From Rheum nobile (taxonomy: Eukaryota > Streptophyta > Magnoliopsida > Caryophyllales > Polygonaceae): a stretch of 64,000 nucleotides of DNA. The stretch covers positions 4,278,001-4,342,000 of the forward strand of contig WOAB01000506.1 of assembly GCA_027886185.1 (NCBI GenBank), read 5' to 3'. The position numbers and the translations under genes are program-made. The notes under the pieces are model-generated. The model searched no databases and was not told the DNA's origin. It saw only the letters and a list, made by a program, of their open reading frames with translations. This document shows positions 10,068 through 21,083 of the stretch, one piece after another (the stretch's first letter is position 1; every line of letters starts with the position of its first letter).

Positions 10068-12816
10068 TGTAATACCCCTTAAATTTTAGTAAGGGTATTT
10101 GGATAATTTTCCCAACCTTCGTTCAAATTAATTATTTCGTTTTCAGTGGAGTTCAGATTTTCCGTAACATCCATGATCTTCGAAATAATTCATTGAGTGG
10201 TATAAAATACATTCTATGTATTTTCGGGACTTAGAATATTTGTTTGGATACAAACATATAATTTCCGGGGTTTAAAACCCATACCAAAACCATTTCCCAT
10301 AACACTGCCACGAATTCCCCCCTTGTGCTAATTCTGCCACGATACCCCCCGTGTAAAACTTGTCGGGGCATGTGTCAATTCTTTGGTCCAACAAGCTGCC
10401 TCTCCTTGGGCTACAGATGGAGCCAGAACGGGAAGGCTTGGGAGGCACCCAATCTCCTCTTGCTCTCTCCCAGCTCCCTCTCGTCTCCCGCCGGCATCGT
10501 CCCCTGCTTCGCCATCGTTTTCCGCCGGCGACGAAGTTGTCCTCTCCTGGCCTTCTCCCGACAAGCTGCGTCGCCCCTACTGTGTCGCCACGAGCCGAGC
10601 CTTCTGGTGGCTCCTCCTTTCCCGGCAAACCACCGACGAAGACGCCGCTATGCTTCGCTGCCCCGCCGAGCTTCTCCGCCGTTGTCGACGAGCTGCGTGG
10701 TGCTTCGCTGCCCCGCCGAGCTTCTCCGCCGTTGTCGACGAGCTGCGTGGTGCTGCTCTTCCCCGCCGGCGTTGCTCCATCCCCGGCGTCGTCTCCTTCC
10801 TTCCCGGTGAGCTGCCCTCCGTCGTCATAGCCGAGCTCCTGTACGTGCTGAAGCTCCATCGCCATTGTTGTGGTTCAGCTGCTTTTGTTGTTACGTGAAG
10901 GAGGAATGAAGAAGCAAGGTGGTGGGCCCCCCTTGTCTAATTAATTGTTGTTGGGCCGAAAGCCCAATAACCCTTCCAGTCCAGATTTAATCCGAAATTA
11001 TTCGAGCGGTATAATTTCGACCCTCTTTCATCCGTATTTTCTTTAGGAAAATTTAATAAATATTTTTATGATTTAATATCATAAAAATTTATTAAATATA
11101 ATTCCTTAAATTCATCCAGTCAAATTAATTGCTAGATAATTAATTTGTCAGTTAGAACGTGATCTGCTGGGTCGCGTGTGGACTTGTATTCTGCTAGGAA
11201 TATTCTGAAGCTTAATCCATATCCTCGGAAAGGATATAATCAGTAGTCGTCTCGTCTAGATTCATCGCCGAATCTACTCCAGGCAAGTGGAGGTTCGCTC
11301 TTGCTCATCATTCCATATTTCCATTAATTATCAATAGTTTGATTGTTAATTAATTTGGAATGATTTACTATTTTGTTGGGATCAGTTTTGATAAATGATA
11401 TGGATTAAAATATGATATTATAATAGGTTGTATATCTGTTAGAGCAACGCTATTATAGATATATATTTTATGAGGATTGCTGGGAGGGCAACAATATGAA
11501 AAGAATATGATATTATAATAGGTTGTATATCTGTTACAACAACGCTATTATGAATATCTATATTATTATGATGATAGTCTAGAGGACTGTGATATGATTA
11601 TTACGGTGTTGAACTGTTTAGTTAGCACGAGTAGTCAGGAACGTTGGACTATTCGACGTCCAGTCGTTTCTTTATAATACTAAATGGTGTGTAGGGCGGC
11701 AAAACCCCTAACATCATTCTGTGGGTCATGACCGATCTCAATACGCTAAGTATAGAGATGGTGGCACTTAGCCGGTGCTACAAACCTTGGAATTCATTCC
11801 CTTCAGGAGTATGTCCCTCATGGCGAAACATATGTCCTATATGTCCCTCATGGCAAAACATATATTCAATATATGTCCCTCATGGCGATACATATATTTA
11901 AAAGCCTATAACGTGATGCGCGTTTTGGAATTAAATGAGATAAGTGCTCTTGACGCACATAATTAATATACCCTCAGGCGAGTAGTGCAGCTAGGAAATA
12001 GTGAAGCTAGGAAAACTCGTCTTGACTTTGATCAGAATAAAGTTCTCTTTCCAATCTGGATTCACTTTGAGCGGTGAGGTTGGTCGTGAACCGAAACATC
12101 AAGTCATTTTGAACACTTGTGTGTGATTTTAATGTTCCCCAACAATTGTCATGTTTCCGTTAAGGCTCATTTCGTTGGAGTCTTCTTTGGGATTGATTGC
12201 TGTGAGACTCGGTCTTTCAGAATCTTCTCTTGATCATGTCTTTTCATATATTCTAGTAGAAGTATGGTGGTTGACTATCGTCATCGGTTTTGATTCGAGA
12301 AGCGATGAGTCTAACCTAATACGACTACTTCGAACCACTCTGCTTTGTACCCTTGCTTAGTCTTTCAGTAAGACTAACCAATCGAAATTGTTCTCTGCAT
12401 GGTTGGATGGTGTCATCCGTTCGATTCGGCACATCAGATAAGTTGTCGTCCTGTGAAGGCTAGAACGACTATGAAGGCAAACGGTGTTTTTAATAAGTTT
12501 ATTCAGGTTGAGATCCTTGGTGGGTGATCTTTGCGATCAAGACCCTTTTGTTGGTTATTTAAAGTCTTCCGCTGTGTTAACTATGTTTTATACTTAAAGA
12601 CTTCCGCTGTAATTTGTTTACTCTGTATTTAGTCCTATTCGGAATTGGAATGTAATTCCGGGACTTATGTTTTAAATGAAAGTTATGATAATTTTGTATC
12701 ATAATTGTTTCATGATTTGTATTTAAACGGTACAGCCTGGGGTGGTTTCGGTGAGAAAAACCGAGGTCACTGGCGGTAATACCTTTCCAAATGGGTTAAG
12801 ATTTGGGAGTGTTACA
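10068..12816 (+). mobile_element. solo LTR, Tekay/Del-like gypsy family (2749 bp)
   Basis: Starts TGTAATACCCC and ends GTGTTACA, with a perfect 5-bp duplication TTTAG at 10063-10067 and 12817-12821. Joining the flanks restores the reading of the related gene at 34331, so the insertion is precise. It shares blocks with the LTR at 31471-33592 (GGCAAGTGG, GGTTCGCTCTTGCTCAT, AATAGGTTGTATAT, CAACGCTATTAT). No internal region remains, which implies LTR-LTR recombination. TGTAATACCCC ends and a multi-kilobase LTR fit Tekay/Del chromoviruses. A GC-rich island sits at 10400-10900. Confidence 0.85.
10651..10750. repeat. 50-bp perfect tandem duplication in a GC-rich LTR island
   Basis: Positions 10651-10700 and 10701-10750 are identical 50-mers beginning TGCTTCGCTG and ending GAGCTGCGTGG. 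A third partial echo (TGCTGCTCTTCCCCGCCG) follows. They lie in the only strongly GC-rich stretch of the solo LTR, where overlapping open frames on both strands are a result of composition rather than evidence of genes. Confidence 0.85.
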
Positions 12817-14643
12817 TTTAGGACTCCTTAGTAGTTCCGATTCCATTGGTGGAACCTTAACTCAGGCCGAGTTGGATAAGGTTCTTGAAATTGGTCAGTT
12901 CCCCGTGGGCACTGTGGCTCATCTTCCTCTTCCCCATGAGTGAGCCGACTGGTACCATAGAGATTGGTTTTGTTTCTTCGAGTACCCCTTTAGGATTGGC
13001 CATTCTTTTCCATTTTCCAATCTGGTTAGGAATTTTCTTTCTGTCATGAGACTTGCCCCTTGTCAGGTCATGCCCCATACTTGGCGTTTACTTAGGGTAA
13101 TTGATCTTGTCACTGCCGGTGTCAAATTTGATTTTGATTTCGACGCTTTAGGGTATTCTTACTACCTGAGTAGTCGGGGTTCTTCTAGGTTTCAGTTACG
13201 CCTTCGTCGTGACAGAAAGCCTTTAGCTTTGAACCTGGATGTTAACGACCGTGGGTGGAGAACTCGCTTTTTCTTTGTAGAGCGTGAGTCGCTTGAAAGG
13301 GGGGGTCGATTGTTCCTTTTTGCTCTCTGATTGGAGGAAGACAGGTATTGTATTCTTCCTTTGATGGAAATCTTCTAAACTCTTGCTTACGTGTTTTTTA
13401 TCGCAGTGCTTGAACCAGGAGAACCCGAGGATTTCGAGGATGTGACCAAGGCTTTGCTCAAACTCCCCGAATTGGAGAGATACTTCAAGAACATCAATTT
13501 CTTAGCACCTGACCCTGTCGAGATGTCAACTCCTTCCGCGTCCATCTCCAAAGGCACTTGTTCATTCCTACAGGTATGCATGTGGTTGGTCTTCGGAGTT
13601 TTCATATGCTTATGGTGTTGTGCTAATTTATCAGCGTCTCGCGGCGGTCGGTCCAACGCGCGTTTGTCGGGGAAAAGCCTTTTGGAGCAAAAGTTGTCGA
13701 CTGCCAAAGCGTCTTCTTCGAGGGCTATCGTCAAGACCCGACCATCTTCTGGAGTAATCGCTTTAGACTCTCCGTCGTCTAAGACATCAGGGGTGAAGAG
13801 AAAGGCGTCCGTCGCTTTGGGTTCCCCGCCAGGGATGCTGAATAAGAGAGCGGCAAGTGACTTGACTCGATTTGTTGATCCAAAAGCCAAGAAAGAGATT
13901 GGCGACCTTTCTCCTATCGATTGTATGGATGAAGCTGCCGTTGGCGCTTGGAAAGTAAGTAGTAGGAGATTTTTTTTTTTTTTGAAGCTAATTACATGTT
14001 GTATGAAATGTAGGCCTTTCAGTACTCAATGGTCTCTTTCTCTACTATACAGGAATTGAGTGATAGGTCTGACAAGCGAATCACACAGGCAGAGAGTCAG
14101 GCAAAGGCTGCTAAGGACCGTGTGAGGATTGTCGAGAAGTAGTTGATTTCAGTCAAGGAGGAACTTCAATCCAAAGTCGAGGAGGCTGAGAAGCGTCGTG
14201 AATAAGATGCTCGAACCGCTGGTGACGTAGGGACATATTATTGTTTGAAGTCTCGCATTGAGATGATGGAGGAGTTTGCCGCTGATACTCATGTGGATTG
14301 GGATGTTGAAAGGGAGAGATCCAATCTGGACCTCTTGTATCCTGATGGCAATCCCGGTGAAGAGCTCTTTAAGTTGGCTAGCTTGGAGGGAGGAGAGGAC
14401 GACCAAAAAGATGATGCCGATTCTAAAGCGGTTGAGGAGGTTGAAAAGGTTAAAGATGCACCGAAGATTCTCCTTGAAGCGACAACTGATAAGGAAGTCG
14501 ATCTTGTGCAAGCCAAAGAGAAGTCGGACGAGTCTTAGTATGTATGAAGATCGTGTTATTTGTCTCAAAACATTATGACAGTTTAGATACTTTTATCGTG
14601 ATACCTTGTGCCCCATCGCGGAGATGTGATGGATAATGTTTTG

Positions 14644-14669
14644 GCGACCCGTCCACCATTACGGGTCGC
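14644..14669. terminator. conserved hairpin after the antisense ORF (element C)
   Basis: GCGACCCG at 14644-14651 pairs perfectly with CGGGTCGC at 14662-14669 around a 10-base loop (TCCACCATTA). It starts 105 bp after the stop codon of the antisense gene. Related hairpins sit at the same place in element B (two copies) and element D. 'Terminator' is only a working label: it could be a 3'-processing, RNA-stability or packaging signal acting on either strand. Confidence 0.5.
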
Positions 14670-15065
14670 GTATTTTGTAAGTTGTTTTACTACTTGATAC
14701 GTACCTTGTGTTTGTGTGTTTCTTTGCAGGTAGACTTCGTCGATTGTGCCTTGGCCGTGACGCAAATTGTTTGGTCGTAGCGACCTGTAATTGTAGGTGT
14801 CAGTGTAGCATGCTTTGTGTGTTTAGGGAAGAGTAGTTTGTATCATATGGTAAAGATGAGTACCTTAAATAGGACAAGCCTTTTGTAAAAGAGGATGTTT
14901 TTGTGTTGTTTCCTCCATTCCCTACGTATCGATCGATTTGGATGTTTGTAAGCGCTGTTTTGTATATGGTAAGGATATCCTTTTGAATGTCAAGTTTATC
15001 TTCGAGGCCTCTCGTTCCTGTTCAGATTGCATTTAAGAGTACAAAAAAGAAAGATCTTGGGGCGA

Positions 15066-15087
15066 CCGTTGGGGGGTGACCCAACGG
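15066..15087. other. second conserved hairpin in the spacer (element C)
   Basis: CCGTTGGG at 15066-15073 is an exact inverted repeat of CCCAACGG at 15080-15087 with a 6-base loop. It lies 85 bp outside the end of the integrase frame (stop at 15172-15174). The same hairpin occurs at 36551-36572 in element D but not in B. Role unknown. Confidence 0.5.
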
Positions 15088-15171
15088 CCCTCCGATGCTT
15101 AAGTCAGTGATCGTAATTCAAGTGAATATGAATTAATAGATATACAAAAAATGTACAGAGTAGGGAAGTTC

Positions 15172-17972
15172 AGAAATGATACAACTTTAAGTGGGTCGCA
15201 TTCCAACTTCTGGGGATCGGCTGTCCGTCTTTTGTTTCTAGTCAATATGCTCCTTGTCCGACGACTTCCTTGATGAGGTAAGGTCCTTCCCATTGGGGTG
15301 CTAACTTTCCGTCGGTTGGATCTCTGGTGTTTTGGAATGTTTTCCTTAGGACCCAGTCTCCTAACTTGAAGACTTTAGCTCAGACGTTCTTGTTGTAGCT
15401 CCGGACGACTTGTTGTTGGTATTGGACCATTGGGATTTTGGCTTTCTCTCTGGTCTCGTTGACGGTGTCGAGATTGTGAGCTAACTAGATGTCGTTCTGC
15501 TCTGAGGTTTGGAGTCCGTATCTGGCAGTTGGGACGAGTAGCTCAGTGGGGATGGCTGCCTCACTTCCATATACTAATGAGAAAGGGCTTTGCCCTGTTG
15601 CATTTTTTGGCGTCGTCCTGTCGGACCATAGTACAAAGGGAGCTCGTCGGCCCATTTGCCTTTTGCCCCTGTGAGGCATTTTTTGAGATTGTTGATGATG
15701 ATTTTATTGCTGGATTCTGCTTGACCATTGGATTGTGGGTATCTTGGTGTGGACGTGACTAGTGTGATGTTCCACGGTTTACAGAAAGATCGTGTCTTGC
15801 TACCGATGAATTGGGATCCATTGTCGCATACGATTTCTGAAGGGACGCCAAATCTGCATAGAATGTTACATTTTATGAATGAGATGACATGTTTTTCTTT
15901 TACCTCTCGATATGCTTCAGCCTCTATCCATTTAGAAAAATAGTCAGTCATGGCTAGGAAGAAGACGCGTTGTCCTGACGCCGGTGGCAGTTTTCCGACG
16001 ATGTCCATCCCCCATCGCATGAAGGGCCAGGGAGGTAGAGTCGGATGGAGCATCTCGGATGGCTGATGTGGGACATGTGCGTGTCGTTGGCAGGCGTCGC
16101 ACTTTCTGACATAATCTGTCGCATCCTTGTTCATTGTGGGCCAATAATAACCTGTCCTAAGAGCTTTGCCGGATAGGCTGCGTCCTCCAATATGATTTCC
16201 GCATTCTCCATTGTGTAGGGATCGTAAGACGTGTCGTACCTCAGTTGTTTTGAGGCAGCGTAGGTATAGGCCTATAACAGATCGTTTGAACAAAATATTA
16301 TCTTTTAAATCAAAGGTTACGACTTGTACCTTGAGTCTTTTAGCTTCTACTTTGTCTGTTGGGAGTGTTCCATCCCCGAGCCACTTGATGTAGGGGGTGG
16401 TCCAATCATCTTGGTCGCCCACCAAATCTTCTTCTGTGTGGTCGCCTACCTCTGCTGAGACGATTTCTTCTAGGGGTAATTCGTCCATTGTCCGAATATC
16501 ATCTGGATTGGGTGTTTTAAAGATTTTGGGGACGGCCGGTGTGGTGATATGTGCTAATGGAATGTTGTGGAAGTCGTTGGGATGCAAGGTGGGGCCAAGA
16601 TTTGCTAGGGCATCGGCTTGTGTGTTGAGGTCGCGTGGGACTTGTCGGATAGTGAAGTTCTGGAATTTGCTTGCCAATTTTTTGACGATATCTAGATATC
16701 CCATCATTCTGTCATCTTTGGCAACGTACGAACCTTGTACTTGGTTGACGATTAGGAGAGAGTCGCATGTTACCTCTATGCTTAGAATTGCGAGATCGTG
16801 TGCGAGTGTTAATCCAAATACGAGGGTTTCATATTCTGCTTCATTGTTGGTCGCGTCCCACTCGCATCTCACAGCTTGGGCTATATGGTTCCCTTGTGGT
16901 GATTTTAGCACAACGCCTAGGCCGACTCGTTCTATGTTTGATGCTCCGTCTGTATAGAGTTGCCATGTGCCCCTATCTTCTTCGACTTTTAGCTGTTCGA
17001 CCTCCTTCATGGCTTCTTGTTCCAGTGTTGGGCTGAAATCGGCCATAAAGTCGGCTAAAGCTTGAGAGTTGATCGCTCTCCTTGGTTCGTACTCGATGTC
17101 GAATCCGTTGAGGTGTATGGCCCATTTAGCCATTCGTCCTGTAAATTCTGGTTTACTCATGACTGCTTTCTTGGGATGGTTAGTTCTCACAACAATAGCA
17201 TGTGATTCGAAATAAGGTCGTAACTTATTTAAGGCCATAACCAATGCCAAGACTAATTTTTCAAGTGATGTGTACCTGGTTTCGGCGGGAAGTAAGGAAT
17301 GACTTACATAGTAGACCGGTGACTGTTTACCATCTTCCTCCCTTGTTAGGACTGCGCTGACGGCTGATTCTGATATGGCCAGATATAGTGGTAATGGCTC
17401 ATCGTCTTTTGGTTTAGCCAGTAGGAGTGGGCTTGCCAGATATGTCTTTAGATCTTGGAAGGCTTGTTCGTGTGCGGCTGTCCAGTCGAATGATTTGTTC
17501 TTTTTCAAGGATTCGTAGAAGAGCTTGCACTTATCCGAGGACTTGTATATGAATCTGTTTAATGCCGCTATCCGTCCTGTTAGTTTCTGGATGTCCTTGA
17601 CGCATCGAGGGGATCTAAGGTTGACGATGGCCTTGATCTGGTCGGGACTGGCTTCGATCCCTCTTTGAGTGACCATGTATCCCAAAATTTGTTCTGAAGA
17701 CACTTCGAAAGAGCATTTAGTCAGGTTTAATTTCATGTTATATCTTTTCAATACCTCGAAAGCTTCCTTCAGGTGTTCGATGTGGTCCCTTGCCGCTTTG
17801 GACTTGACGAGCATGTCGTCAATATAAACTTCCATGGTATCTCCGATCTGATCTTTGAACATTTTGTTTACCAACCTCTGATATGTGGCCCCTGCATTTT
17901 TTAGTCCAAAGGGCATTACTTTGTAGCAGTACGTACCTTGGCTTGTTATGAAAGCTGTCTTTTCTTGGTCGT
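15172..17972 (-). pseudogene. pol: pol of element C: RT (part), RNase H, aRNase H, integrase
   Basis: The frame enters in RT just after the insertion site of B (QEKTAFITSQ) and shows YIDD at 17815-17826. An RT-linked RNase H with a degenerate first motif (LYLAISESA) follows, then a second RNase H with YTDGAS, NNEAEYE, CDS and ADALANL, and an integrase with the H2C2 finger (LHNGECGNH, CDAC) and DDE residues (GMDIVG, CDNGSQF, GQAESSN). The double RNase H is a Tat-lineage hallmark. Damage: a one-base deletion near 15633 shifts the frame, and stops follow near 15488, 15380 and 15262. The natural end is the TGA at 15172-15174 after KLYHF. It would be made as part of a gag-pol polyprotein from the 5' LTR. 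Confidence 0.85.
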
Positions 17973-18672
17973 TGTTTTGGGGCAAAAAGATCGGACGACC
18001 TAAATCGCCTTAGACGGGGTAACTAGTCGATCTGACGATGGGAAATAATCCAAACCAAGCAAATAATAGGTAAACAAGAAATAAATATATAATAGCAAGA
18101 TAATTTTATTAGATATCGTGTGAATCGGATTAGATCGCAATACAACTTATCGTAATAAAATCAGAGATCGAGTGGGACTTGACCGGTGACTTGTGAGTGG
18201 CGACCGGCAGGGGTCAGGCATAGACAGCCGTTTGGAGAGCTAGATGGAGAGCGAGAGTGCTGTTCTGATGAGTTCGCTAAGTGAGAATGCGTGTGTTTTG
18301 CGTAGTTGTGAGTTTCCTAATCTTATCTTCTTCGTCGTTCCAAATATGGTAAGTCCCTTTACTCCTATGGCCGTTGCACCATTTTTATGTTTTTATCTTC
18401 AATATCGAGTGTAATGGCAAGGATTTTGCCGTTGAATTACTGGCAATTAAGGTGTTTGAACGTTGCAGATGTTGCATGATCTGAGCATTAAACGCGTGGC
18501 GAGATCTCCGCGATCTTGTCGGATGACTCTTGACTGGAGAGGTTTTTTCGGGTGTCGCTCGACCAGAGAAGCCTTGTCGACTCTTCTGAACTCGTCTGCC
18601 ATTCTCCCGATTTGCAGTGGGCTTGGGCTCGGTCCTCTCGATCTGTCTTCTATGGAGAATCCAGGCCCAACA
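17973..18672 (-). repeat. 3' LTR of element B (700 bp)
   Basis: Begins TGTTTTGGGGC and ends GGCCCAACA. It shares the terminal bases with the 506-bp LTR of C but differs through most of its body (GATCGGACGACC in place of GATCGAACCGACC). In minus-strand sense the short polypurine tract next to it reads TTGGGGCTAT (18673-18682), the same as in element C. Confidence 0.9.
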
Positions 18673-18979
18673 ATAGCCCCAAGTTGCTATGGGCTTACGG
18701 TTTAGGCAAGTAGACCGGGATCCATGGCAACTTCCTTGGACACGATCTTCACCGTCCTTTTTGGCGCGGTTGCACAGGTCGACGTGGCGCGCGATTAGGG
18801 CACGATGCGACGTCTTCTACAGATCATGATTTCCTTCCATAAATTCTTAGCAGGGGGAGCGATTAGTCTTCATCTCCTTCCTTTGCAAGTTTCTGGTAAG
18901 CCTTTCGATCTCTCTTGCCATTTGCTTTCTGATTTTCTTAGCCATAGCTCTCCGATTTCCTCCCCTCTCTATTCTCGAC
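18673..18979 (+). other. leader between 3' LTR and antisense gene, element B
   Basis: About 300 bp with no gene. It contains pyrimidine-rich stretches near the start codon and a GGTAAGCC donor-like site at about 18895, so a 5'-untranslated intron is possible but no acceptor before the ATG is convincing. Promoter elements for the antisense gene would have to lie here or in the adjacent LTR. I see no clear TATA box. Confidence 0.4.
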
Positions 18980-20913
18980 ATGGTCTCTCTTGAGGCTTCT
19001 GAGTCATCGAAGACTCTTTCCGATGCCGGAGAGGGCGATACTTCTCCTCATTTCCTCCTAACGGAGTCGGACGCGCTGGTTAGCAATTTGTCGGAGGCAG
19101 AGCTGGTCCAAGTCCTCGAAGTCGGGGGCTTTCCTCCAGAGACGATTGCTACGCTGCCTGAGCCGGACGAGAGGGCCGACGCGCGCTATGAAGGGTGGAT
19201 TTGCTTCTATGTGTACCCGTTTAGGATAGGGCATAAGTTCCCATTCTCTCCTCTTGTTAGAGATTTTCTAGCTACCTTGGCGTTAGCGCCGTGTCAAGTG
19301 ATGCCTCAAGCTTGGAGAGTCCTTAGGGTTTTAGACTTAGTGAATGAGCAAACTGGTGCTGGTTTTGATTTTGACGCCTTGTGGTATAATTACTTCATCG
19401 GGTCGAAGAGTTCTTCCCGTGTGCAACTGTGTGCCCGACGAGGTCGGAAGCCTTTGGTGCAAACTCCCGATGTGAACGACCGTGGATGGGGGTTGAAATA
19501 CTTTTTTGTCAAACGATCTTCTCTGGAGAAGGAAGGAGAATGTCCTTTTCTATTGTCGGAGTGGCGGATTGACAGTATGTACTTTGTTTTCTCTTTCATG
19601 CGTTTATGCGTTTTTAACACTCTGTTTTAACTTTCCCTTTTTGTAGTTCCTGAACCGGAAGAATTGGAAGTTAGCAGCCGATCGGAGGCTTTGTCAAAGA
19701 TTGTGCTTGAAGTTCCCGCGTCTGAGAGGAAATTCATCAACGTCAATTTGCTGGCGCCAACTCCTCCCCCACAGGAAGATATGTCGAATGTTTCTTCATC
19801 CCGTGTAAAAGGTAGACTTTCGGCTTTAGGAATCTTTTTGTTGTTTTTCGCTTTGTCGTGTATTTTAGGATTTCTCCCTTTTTGATGCTCTGTCGTGTCA
19901 GGTTCCCCTGGTGGTCGGTCGAGTGCTCGCCTGAGGGTGGCGTCGGGAAAAAGCTTGATTGAGCAAAGGAAAGCAGCAGCCAAGGCGGCGTCGAGCAAAC
20001 CGACTCTGATTGACCTGACGACTACGGTTAAAGCTGGCTCTAAGAGGAAAGCGAGCGCTCATCCTGATGATGTTAAGGCGGAGGACGTCCCTAAGAAGAA
20101 AGGCGCGACCGCCGAAGGGGTCGGCAAGATCGGTGCCGCAGGGCCGTCGATCGTTGATCTTTTTCGCGCTCAAGACCCGACTTTGAAGTCGGAAGTTAAG
20201 GACGTCTCCCCTTTGGACTGCATTGGTGAAGCGGGCAGTTCCGCGTGGAGGGTGTGTTGCCCTTTGTTTTGTGCATTTTTGTATTTCTTTTGTTCGACTG
20301 TGTTTTCTGATTCGCGTATTTGTGTTGTCGTATGCCTTTTTGTCAGGCTTTTCAATACTTCTTGGGAGCTTACTCCGGTGTCCAAGCGATGCTTGTCAAG
20401 GCTGAGGACAGGGCTGCTAGGTCAGAGTCCGACCTTGCCTCTTTAAGGACCAATCTGGAGGGAGCGGAGAGTCACTGTCGTGAGACTGAGCGTCGTCTCA
20501 CCAGGGAGCTGAAGAGCTGTCAAGGGGAGCTGGTCGCATGTCAGAGGGAGTTTGAAGAGTGTAGGGCAGGCATTGAGGAGGAAGTGAAGCGGGCTCGAAT
20601 TGCCGACGGTCAGATTGCTAGCGACGTTGGGGCCTTCTACATCGTGAAATCGCACATCGAGATGATTGAAGAGTTCAACGAGGGCAAGCATGAGCTCTGG
20701 GACCTGAAGGCGGAGAAGGAGACTTTAGACTCCATGTTTCCAAAGGGCGATCCTGGTCAGGAGCTGTTCTGCTTAGCCGGCGTCGGAGAAGAGGTTGTGG
20801 ATGAAGATGCCGATGAGGACGAAGCTCATTCTGGCGATGCTAAGCCGACCGACGAGATAGCCCCATTGGAGCCAGCCCCTGCCGAAGGTAACGTTGTTGT
20901 TCCCGATGCTTGA
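18980..20913 (+). CDS. intact four-exon antisense gene of element B (558 aa)
   Basis: Exons 18980-19574, 19647-19811, 19902-20251 and 20347-20913 join to 1677 nt: 558 codons plus stop, with no internal stop. Introns are 72, 90 and 95 nt, all GT-AG, in phases 1, 1 and 0. Residues about 70-190 hold the conserved block (EGWICFYVYPFRIGHKFPF, APCQVMPQAWRVL, DFDALWYNYFIGS, DVNDRGWGLKYFFVK), related from memory to the Pfam 'putative gypsy type transposon' domain. Exon 3 is Lys/Ala/Ser-rich and basic. Exon 4 is a long Glu/Arg coiled coil followed by an acidic tail (DEDADEDE). It runs against pol and ends 949 bp from it. Extra antisense ORFs are known in Tat elements; their function is not. The exon joins are inferred, not tested. 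Confidence 0.75.
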
Positions 20914-20976
20914 CTTTGTTTGTCCCACTTGTGTGTGGGTTTAGACATTTGGTGCCTTTGGATAATGTATGTTTTG

Positions 20977-21002
20977 GCGACCCGTCCACCATCGCGGGTC
21001 GC
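20977..21002. terminator. conserved hairpin 1 after the antisense gene (element B)
   Basis: GCGACCCG at 20977-20984 pairs perfectly with CGGGTCGC at 20995-21002, loop TCCACCATCG. It begins 63 bp after the stop codon of the intact antisense gene and matches the hairpin of element C almost base for base, although the surrounding sequence is diverged. The functional label is tentative. Confidence 0.5.
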
Positions 21003-21057
21003 AGAATATTTCTGTTTGATGAAGTCCTACAGATGTGTAGGCAGACAATGTGGTTTG

Positions 21058-21083
21058 GCGACCCGTCCGCCATCGCGGGTTGC
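21058..21083. terminator. conserved hairpin 2 after the antisense gene (element B)
   Basis: GCGACCCG at 21058-21065 faces CGGGTTGC at 21076-21083 (one G-U type pair), loop TCCGCCATCG. It is a second copy of the preceding hairpin 81 bp downstream, and TTTGGC precedes both. The duplication of the hairpin with little flanking sequence supports it as a discrete unit. Confidence 0.45.

Larger units (their letters stand above)
9992..14538 (+). pseudogene. antisense extra ORF of element C, spliced, broken
   Basis: Four exons can be traced: 9992-13344 (interrupted by the solo LTR at 10068-12816), 13407-13553, 13635-13954 and 14014-14538. Splice phases are 1, 1 and 0, as in element B. Exon 1 has the conserved block (APCQVMPHTWRLL, FDFDALGYSYYLS, DVNDRGWRTRFFF) that I relate from memory to the Pfam 'putative gypsy type transposon' family. 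Exon 4 is coiled-coil-like and acidic at the end. Damage: TGA at 12941, an extra G in a G7 run near 13300, TAG at 14140 and TAA at 14204. Intron 2 would use a GC donor (13554-13555). It converges on the pol gene. Confidence 0.75.
14539..15171. other. spacer between converging antisense ORF and integrase, element C
   Basis: About 630 bp with no reading frame. It holds two hairpins conserved in element D (14644-14669 and 15066-15087) and is closely matched to 36023-36654. Both the plus-strand extra gene and the minus-strand pol gene end here, so it should hold the transcript 3' ends of both. No obvious paired AATAAA signals are seen. Confidence 0.6.
9210..17972 (-). mobile_element. element C: Tat-lineage Ty3/gypsy element, 5' part missing
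   Basis: Read on the minus strand, the element keeps the middle of the RT gene, both RNase H domains, integrase, a spacer, the extra gene on the opposite strand, and the 3' LTR (9210-9715). Element B inserted at 17972/17973 inside the RT gene, and the missing gag, protease and 5' LTR of C are not found to its right. Dual RNase H plus an extra antisense ORF near the 3' LTR point to the Tat/Ogre/Retand group. A 2.75-kb solo LTR (10068-12816) is nested in it. All its genes are broken. Confidence 0.85.

Noticed and set aside
10272..10898. Long overlapping open frames on both strands (about 200 codons on minus, 150-170 on plus)
   Set aside because: They lie in a GC-rich island of a solo LTR with a 50-bp perfect duplication. 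Five frames are open at once, which is a composition effect, and no family is recognisable.
17973..17985. Start codon of the C pol frame inside the LTR of element B
   Set aside because: The apparent methionine lies in inserted LTR sequence. The real frame enters from the RT region that was cut by the insertion.
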